Below, piece after piece: positions 57,099-64,000 of a stretch of 64,000 nt of DNA; within the stretch, counting starts at the first letter, position 1; each line of letters starts with the position of its first letter. The translations under genes and the position numbers were made by a program. Source of the stretch: Fusarium oxysporum f. sp. lycopersici 4287 (Eukaryota; Ascomycota; Sordariomycetes; Hypocreales; Nectriaceae); contig NC_030992.1 of NCBI RefSeq assembly GCF_000149955.1, positions 3,550,850 through 3,614,849 on the forward strand, given 5' to 3'. Under the pieces are notes generated by a model. It was given only the letters and a program-made list of their open reading frames with translations, did not search any database and was not told the DNA's origin.

Positions 57099-60000
57099 TC
57101 CGAGCCTGGGCTGGTCTTTTGGGGCTTTGGATCGGGGTCCTTAGTCGGAGCCAATTACCATGGTACCTGATACCGTATTATCAGCACGGTACAGTCTTGT
57201 ACCTCGGTCTTTCGCGCTCATATCTCAATCTAAGGTGACTAGTGAGAGGATGCAGAAACGATAGGTGAGGCCACCTTTGAGGGTAATACTCAGGTCTCCA
57301 AAGAGACGGTGGCAGATGCTAAGATTCTACCAAGACCCAGGGCTGGCAAACAAAAGTCGCCAAAGGGATGATGAGACACAAAGGCTGGAAAATTCTAATG
57401 CCAAGCAATACCAAGGCACAAAACATGTCAAGCCAAGAGTTGAAGCCAAGCAAAATCAAACGCCAGTGGATGAATGAGTGGCATGGGCACCTGAGGGAGC
57501 AGCCCAGCACGAGACGCGCAATATCATTTCGATGGACTTCCAATGGCCCAAGAATGACTGTCGCTGTGAAACCGCTGCACTCTAAGCGATCAGTATGAAA
57601 AGGAAGAACGGCAATTGGAGAAATTGCGGACGCGTCAAGAGACTGAAAGCTTGATGTTTTCAATACGACGTAGAGCAAGGGACAATTGAGTTAAGGTTGC
57701 GGGTGCAACAGCCGTGAAATAACCCGTACAGTTAGGCCAGCCAAAAAACAGTAAGCAAGAGAGGTTATTCAGCCATTTCAAAATCAAAAATACGAATATT
57801 AATTTCAGTCGCGATCAACTCACGATGTCGGGTTCAGGAACCTCATTTTGGTGCATCACATATTGCGGCGTTGCGCAATTCTATCAAGGGGAAATGACCG
57901 AGACGGAAGGGTTCAAGGAAAAGACGGCTTCTGAAATGTCACACTGTCCTCTAAAAGTCCTTTTGTTACTGCAGGGGGGATCGGCCTTCAAGTTTACCAG
58001 GGCAGGGAGGTGAGGTGACATTGGATCCAGCGTATACCTTAGACAGGTACCAGTTTTTTTGAGTTGCTCACTGTCACTGACTTACAAAAGAACCCCCTCG
58101 TCTTGAGATAACTATCTCCATATCTCCATGCCTCATGTGTTGTTTTGTGTTGTGTTGTGGGCTTCCTTGAGGAACCACGCACACAACGTCAATAGTGACC
58201 CATTGCGTCGGTGAATAGTTACAGAAGTCGTTGAAGCTGCTCATCAATACCCAGATTCTCTAGAGACTATCACTTGGCGCATTGCCCAAGTGAGTCAGGT
58301 CCATGCCCCCAAATAGACTATCACCTCGTAAAACGCGTCGGTGGCTGGTCTACCGGGGCTTTCCTTCGACAATGCTTCTTCTCATCAAACAAGAAGGAAT
58401 TGGAAACACGAATAACACATTGCAGTACCAACTCGTGCGCAAATACAGCAGGATCACGGCTATGACGGGACGGCGACCTCTAGAAAAGAGAAGCCATCTC
58501 CACTGCTCAGGGCCCTGCAAGTGGACGGATACATCCATCAACCCCAAAGCCGCGCGGCCGCAAAATAAACTCGCAGTCAGTCTCAGGGACAGACCCCCTT
58601 TGCATTTTGGGACCAACGGCCACTCAGCGCCGTCGTATGCACAAGCACAAACTGTTGCACCGGCGGATTCAAGATGGCCAGCGTCTTTTTTCTTCAATGG
58701 ATGCGGTTAACTGAAGCATTGAAATGAGACCGATACAACTTTCAGGGACCACGGGCTGTAGACGACCACCACGCCATTGATTACGTTCCGGTACCGTTCC
58801 AACGCCTCGAGTCGCGAGTACCGGTACCCAGAAGTAATTTTAAGCACCCGCTAATTGGGGGTCGAAGACACTCACTAACTGGCTAGGGGCAATGAATGAA
58901 CCGTCCAAAAACGCAAAACGCTCTGGACCAACCTTGTCGTCAGCTAGATCACATCCAATCCAATCCACTCTGACGAGACTTGCATGGCCGAGCCCAGGCA
59001 GGCTTGTGAGTGGCTGCACTAGGCAAACCTAAGCCTCAGCGGCATAAACTTGTGGGGATTGATCTTGTTTCCGTGTTATCTGCGTCGATCAAGCCGTGGC
59101 AAGAGTCTCTTGAGGAGAGGCCAAGAGGGTCTCGGAATCGCGAGATAAAGCCATTGAAGATGGTGTTGACGACAGGAACCAAAAGTCATTGCTAGTATCT
59201 TATTTGGGGGTCGATTTACAGCGTTGAAATTTGCGTGTTGATCAATGAAACTCACAGTCAACTCTATTCGCAACAGCAGTAGACCGCTCCAACTCTGTTC
59301 ATACCTTATTGAGAGTCTAGTCTAATGCACTGGCTGAAGTGTGACCCAGGCTGCAGCAACGTAGACAAGCATAAGATAAACCAAACACTAATAGAGATGC
59401 TTTAATCCGTAGCGTTTGTGAGAACAAGCAGGGTCCAAAATCAAAATGGTCAGATGCAGAGCGAGTGTTGGTTCTGTCTAGTTTCAGTACAAACTGATAT
59501 TGACTGGATTTAGACACCACCAATGCATCGGCTCCGGGAGTCACGGAAGCTGACGGACGGGATGATCCCCATTCATGTGGCTTCTGGCCCGCCACGCATG
59601 AGAACAAGGCGCCATATGCATGTTGGGTAGTGACCATTATGCAATGTGATTCGAATCCTCTTCATGTACCCCGAGAATCGAAATGGGAAGATGATCACGA
59701 CGACCAGTTGAAGAATCTGTGCGTTAGACATGACATCATCCAACTAAAACGAACTTGATACAGAATGGATGGAGATGGATGTATGGATCCTAACCTCAAT
59801 CTCCGGCTCTCACCCGGGTTTCCTCCGTGCCCTGACCTGCCTGAGCGCTAGCTCTAAACGGCGCAGCCGAATCAGACAGCGCGCCCTCTCGCGTCTTCGC
59901 GGTTCTGATTCACTTCAGCTTCGTGATCTATTGGTGGAAAAGGTGCTAGTGGTTCTCTATCGCTCTACGGACCCATCGCTAAGCTGAAATCGTCGTGGTT

Positions 60001-60978
60001 CTTTGGTCCAAAAATACGCATCTCCTTCGGCCGATAAAGTCGGGTCAGAGCGATGAAAATTATCTGCCGTAGATTTGTGTTGCAGCAAGTCTTGGCATTG
60101 GTCTTGGCATTCAAGCTTTGTTTTAACCTCTTCTACAAAGTTTCAATCAAACTTGATCAGGCCTTGCTTGAGCCTAATAAACGTCTGTTTTTCCAGAAAC
60201 ATCAACTCTTAGATAAAACCAACCTAACTCAACTATAATTGAATAGAGTTAACATGTCCGGAACTAGCATTACCCTGCCAGTCACGGTATCTGCAGCCAT
60301 GTTCCAGCACATTGTCTAGATTGTCTGATAATTCAGGGTCTGTTGATCGTCGTAACATTAACTCAATGGCGAAAAAGGCTCACAGTGTTCGCAACTAGGC
60401 AGGTGGTTACTTCCTGCCCGGGCCTGAATGCCACATTCGCTTTGTCCTCGTGGAAGAGCGGAAATGCTGCATTGGGACACCCATCCAAGCGCTCAGCTTC
60501 AAAATATTGCTGATGTGCCAACATGCATCTGTGCCTCTGCCATGGCAGGAGAAAACTGTACGTACAGTCTCCAGCTGAAAGTTACATAATACGTATTAAT
60601 TGTCAGGAAAAGTCACAGAACGTCATCACGAAGTCCTGAGTCAAACCTAAGGCTAGCCTTGCTGTAGTCAGAAAAGCTTCTTTTTGATCGTCAGCAACCA
60701 AGAAGTGATGCTGAGTGTCGTGGGAGGCTCGGGACCGAATCGGCTCTCCACTTACCGCCACTAAATCCTCACCTTGGCTCACCGAAATTTACCCATGTTG
60801 CCCCGGTCTGGCTGCTCCCTCACCGAGCCTCCCCCACCTTGTCTTACCCCACTGTCGCCTAGTAGCAAGTGATTGTTATCCACCAAACCACACGTCAAGT
60901 TACAGATAGCTCTTTGAATCCATCCCGCATTGTTTAATAGGTGTGTCTGGGTGTGTATTAGCTACACACAGCTTCAAA

Positions 60979-62582
60979 ATGTCCGAGTCAAGTCCTCTGA
61001 CGGCTTTCTTTGGCCAGATGAAAAACTTGGGTGGCATCGTTGTCCAAGGTTCGTTGGCTTCGAGATGCGACTCTAGAATCATGTGCTGACTTGCATCTTT
61101 AGAACAACCAAAGCTCGACCTCGATCTCTATATCCAGAATTACACCGGTCAGTCACTCCAATCCTACTGATGCCATCTCGATGTGCCCCCTGACAGCTCA
61201 TCTAGGCCGAACAAGAATCGATCGCCTCATCCAAATCGGAAAGTCCTCCGTACCACTTTGTATCGACGCGCTGAAGGCTGCTATCGCGGAGATCAAGAAA
61301 GGCTCAGATGTGGCCCTATACGTCGAAGCTTGGGGCTGCATTCGTGTTGCCGCTCCTGACGACCCCGATGCCCAAAAAGATCAAGCATGGATCGATAGAG
61401 TCGAGCGCGAGAACAAGATGGAAGCTGCACGGCTCGAAACCCAGCTTAAGCAGTACCGACACAATTTGATCAAAGAGAGCATCCGAGTGCGTGAAAATTC
61501 CAAAACTCTGTGAATATAACCTTCTAACTCTATTAGATGGGAAACGAAGATTTGGGTTTGCATTTCGAAAAAACCGGATATTTAGAGGCAGCAGCCGAGG
61601 CGTACAACCGCATGCGCCAGGACGTAACCACCACCAAACACATTATCGATTGCGGCATCCACCTCGTGAATGTCTATATCGCTAGACGGGACTGGACCAT
61701 GGTTCTTAACAATCTGGGTAAGATCGTCGGCGTTCAGAGTGGTGAGGAGGAACGTGCATATCAGCCATACACAAAACTTGTCTCCGGTATTGCGCTCCTT
61801 GGTCTTAAGCACTACAAGGATGCAGCCAACAACTTCCTCCAAGTTGACTTCACCCTACCGCCTGCGCAATACAACCACATCGCTAGCCCAAACGACATTG
61901 CCGTTTACGGAGGTCTCCTTGCCCTGGCCACTATGGATAGACAGGAGCTTCAAACTCGAGTCTTGGACAACCAGTCGTTCCGTTCGTTCCTAGAACACGA
62001 GTCGCACGTTCGCAAGGCCATCAGTCTTTTTGTCAATGGCAGATACTCAAACTGCCTCGCTATTCTCGAGTCCATTCGAAACGACTGTCTCCTGGACATC
62101 TACCTACAGCGCCACGTCTCATCGCTCTACTCACAGATCCGAAGAAAATGCATTGTCCAGTACTTCATACCATTCTCGTGTGTCACCCTCGAGAGCTTGA
62201 ACCAAGCATTTGCGCAAGAAGGAGAGTCAGTCGAGATGGAGCTCGTATCTATGATCCGCGAGGGAATACTCAAGGCCCGTCTAGATATCAAGGAACAGGT
62301 GGGCAACTCTTTCTTTTACCATCTAGGCCACTTACTAATTCTCTATAGTTGCTCATTGCAGACCAACCCAACCCGAGACTTGAGATGCAGAAGCAGGCAC
62401 TTGAGGTCGCTACCAAGTACGAGGAGGAAGCCAAGGAGAGACTCCGTCGCATCAGCCTCATTGCCGCTGGTCTTGAGGTTGCAGGAAGGGCAAAAGGACC
62501 TGGCCTTGGTGGTCGTGGAATAGATGAACAGTGGTACGGTGAGAGCAAGGCACCGGCACAGCCAGGCGCCGTCGAGGCCTAG
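60979..62582 (+). CDS. CSN1: COP9 signalosome subunit 1 (CSN1), 463 aa
   Basis: CSN1 is a PCI subunit of the COP9 signalosome, which removes NEDD8 from cullins; in filamentous fungi it affects development and light responses. Exons are 60979-61048, 61103-61147, 61206-61486, 61537-62298 and 62349-62582, all GT-AG with agreeing phases. The N-terminal half has the TPR-like helices typical of CSN1/GPS1 (DLDLYIQNYTG, RTRIDRLIQIG, then KTGYLEAAAEAYNRMR and NIDC-type helices). The PCI domain lies at about residues 290-400 (SLFVNGRYSNCLAIL, RRKCIVQYFIPF, EGESVEMELVSMI). The C-terminus is Gly/Ala-rich and ends AVEA, within the usual length of fungal CSN1. It is convergent with PRP18. Confidence 0.93.
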
Positions 62583-62906
62583 GAATTTCGGTGCACAATG
62601 GTAGAAAATTGTCCGCCTGGGCCCTTTTCGACTGACCCGACGAGGAAGCTGGGCGAGCTGGGTATCACAATCTGAACCAATGGACTGCATATGGCATTAC
62701 GGCCTAGGCGTTAGGAATTCCTGATCATGGTTATCCACTTACGGGTATGGAACTACACTGCGGCAGATTAGATGAGGCGTCAGGAGCATACTTCGAAATA
62801 AATCATTCCGCCTAACGTTGTTCTTGTGCATATTTTTCAATGATTCTTGTTCAAGGGGGGTATCATTATTAAGTTCGAGCCCTTGCCTCCAGCTACATAC
62901 TATTCT
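62583..62906. other. Intergenic between convergent CSN1 and PRP18
   Basis: 324 bp, presumed 3' UTRs, no gene seen. Confidence 0.5.
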
Positions 62907-63997
62907 TCAGCCCATCAACTGTCGCAAGTCTGTGGGCGGCCATCGAACTTGCGCAAAAGTCAGGCAGCGTTTGATGCTCTGAAGATATTTGCGCGTAACC
63001 TCATCTCCCATTACATGGCCCTTCTCTCCATCGTGTAGCTTCTCGCGAGCGCTACGCTCGTGGATGCCTACCATGGTAACACCGATGGGCCACGCTGCCT
63101 TGCCGATACTCAGTCGTAGATATCCGTCATTGGCGTCCACGTAACGACGCTCCTGGAGAGCTTGAACGATTTCCGTAACAGGCTTAAGAATGTCGTCGTC
63201 GAGTTCGCCTTGCTCAAACTTGCGGAATAGCTGTAAGGTGTTAGTACTTATCTCATCTCCGTCGAATAAGGATGACTCACTGGTTTCATGTTCTCTCGAG
63301 TCTGTACCATAGCATTATATGCTGTTTTGCTGGCACTCGTATCCCGCTTCTCAGCCTCCATAGCTCGCTCGTACTCTGTAAGAACCATCGTAAAATAGCT
63401 TGCCAGTTGTCGAAATAGCCACTTCCTGCCATCCTTGTCTTTCGGTAGCTCAGTGGTCACCTTCATATCCTTCTCATCCACAAGTTCTAACGTTGTCGGT
63501 ATAGGGCCCTTGGTCATGACTGTCGTCAACTTGCGATATCGCCTCAATTTCGCAGAGTGATTCTCTCCGAACAAAACAGCCGGTTCACCCAGCCCCCTCA
63601 ACTTTTCAACGAGCTCCTCCTCTGGTATATCCTCGCTAGCATGGACACCATCCTCAGCGTCTTCGCTCTTCTCCTTGACCAGCTCTGGCAAACCAAGTCG
63701 CTTCCTTCGGGCGCGTTCCTCTTCAGCTTCTTGCTCTTCGCGCCTTTTGCGCATATCCTCGGCGAGTTTGCGACGCTTCTCCTCGCGGGCAGCGTTCTCG
63801 GCGGCGGCATCTTCCTCTCGTTTGCGCTTGGCGGCTGCTTTGGCTTCGCGCTCGGCCTCGAGGGCTTTTTGTTCAGCAAGGTATGCTTCTTTTCTTTGCG
63901 CTTCGATTTCTGAGCGTTTCAAGTATTTCTTTTCCTCGCTGCCGGAGCTCTTCTTGCTCTTTGAGAGCTCTTTGTTCATAAGCGCCGCGAAATCCAT
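62907..63997 (-). CDS. PRP18: Pre-mRNA splicing factor PRP18, 346 aa
   Basis: Prp18 acts with Slu7 in the second catalytic step of splicing, in the U5 snRNP. Exons are 63997 down to 63281 and 63230 down to 62907, with a 50-nt intron. The start ATG at 63997 is complete inside the window. An N-terminal charged coiled coil (Lys/Arg/Glu-rich, about residues 20-105) is followed by the PRP4/SFM motif (VLFGENHSAKLRRYRKL, about 145-161). The conserved Prp18 helical domain starts about residue 195 (LFRQLASYFTMVLTEYERA) and continues across the intron to the C-terminus, including DANDGYLRLSIGKAAWPIGV in the conserved loop. Length matches other fungal Prp18 proteins. Confidence 0.93.
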
Positions 63998-64000
63998 GGT

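Larger units (their letters stand above)
55995..60978. other. Gene-poor stretch 5' of the Zn2Cys6 gene, about 5 kb
   Basis: No supported gene. A minus-strand frame at 56564-57154 opens at TTG and contains an Arg-Leu run caused by the repeat at 57072, so it is rejected. An ATG-initiated 135-codon frame at 58303-58710 has an equally long frame on the opposite strand and no domain. Includes simple repeats (listed), a GGTACC-rich patch near 58788-58828, and the CSN1 promoter at its right end. Confidence 0.5.

Noticed and set aside
56564..57154. 196-codon frame on the minus strand with an Arg-Leu run
   Set aside because: Opens at TTG; the Arg-Leu run is simply the translation of a hexanucleotide repeat.
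58303..58710. 135-codon ATG frame
   Set aside because: An equally long frame lies on the opposite strand over the same bases, with no domain in either, so chance is the simpler reading.
58788..58828. Inverted GGTACC/CCGGTACC patch
   Set aside because: Arms pair over only about 7-8 bases; no terminal repeats, target duplications or transposase nearby to suggest a mobile element.

Overview
The window is nuclear DNA from a filamentous ascomycete (Pezizomycotina), most likely a sordariomycete and plausibly Hypocreales/Fusarium-like. I infer this from protein content, from short introns (about 40-125 nt, GTANGT donors, CTNAC-type branch points) and from gene density. I could not run a taxonomic search. 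It is ordinary eukaryotic core-gene territory: I see no CRISPR array, prophage, bacterial operon, transposon ORF, tRNA or rRNA that I can support. Three N runs (18405-19264, 32246-32441, 44221-44329) show that this is a draft assembly.

Layout from left to right: a CRIB-motif Rho/Cdc42-effector-like protein (+), an SREBP-type bHLH transcription factor (-), a 5.6 kb gene-poor stretch, the FACT subunit POB3 (-) divergent from the autophagic lipase ATG15 (+), the SWR1 subunit VPS72/SWC2 (+, broken by a gap), an orphan 401-aa protein (-), a 6.3 kb gene-poor stretch, the sphinganine C4-hydroxylase SUR2 (-), TCTP (+, 3' end in a gap), a proline-rich AIM3/WIP-like protein (-) divergent from the kinetochore protein MIS12/MTW1 (+), a mitochondrial PPR protein (-), a GTT1-type glutathione S-transferase (-), the ISW2-complex subunit ITC1 (-, with an apparent 1-base frameshift), a candidate small five-exon gene (+), ALG8 (-) divergent from the cargo lectin EMP47 (+), an Xaa-Pro aminopeptidase (-), a Zn2Cys6 transcription factor (-), a 5 kb gene-poor stretch, COP9 signalosome subunit 1 (+) and the splicing factor PRP18 (-).

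Functional themes: three chromatin factors (POB3, SWC2, ITC1) lie within about 31 kb but are not adjacent, so I do not call them a cluster. ALG8 and EMP47 share a promoter region and both act on ER glycoproteins. MIS12 has two MluI cell-cycle boxes just upstream of its ATG. The three longest gene-poor stretches each lie immediately 5' of a minus-strand gene (bHLH factor, orphan protein, Zn2Cys6 factor).

No clearly new biological system is visible. The most original items are the candidate small gene at 44766-45310, the CRIB-bearing disordered protein, the upstream ORFs before both transcription factors, and apparent single-base errors in ITC1 and TCTP (possibly also in the small gene), which mainly concern assembly quality.
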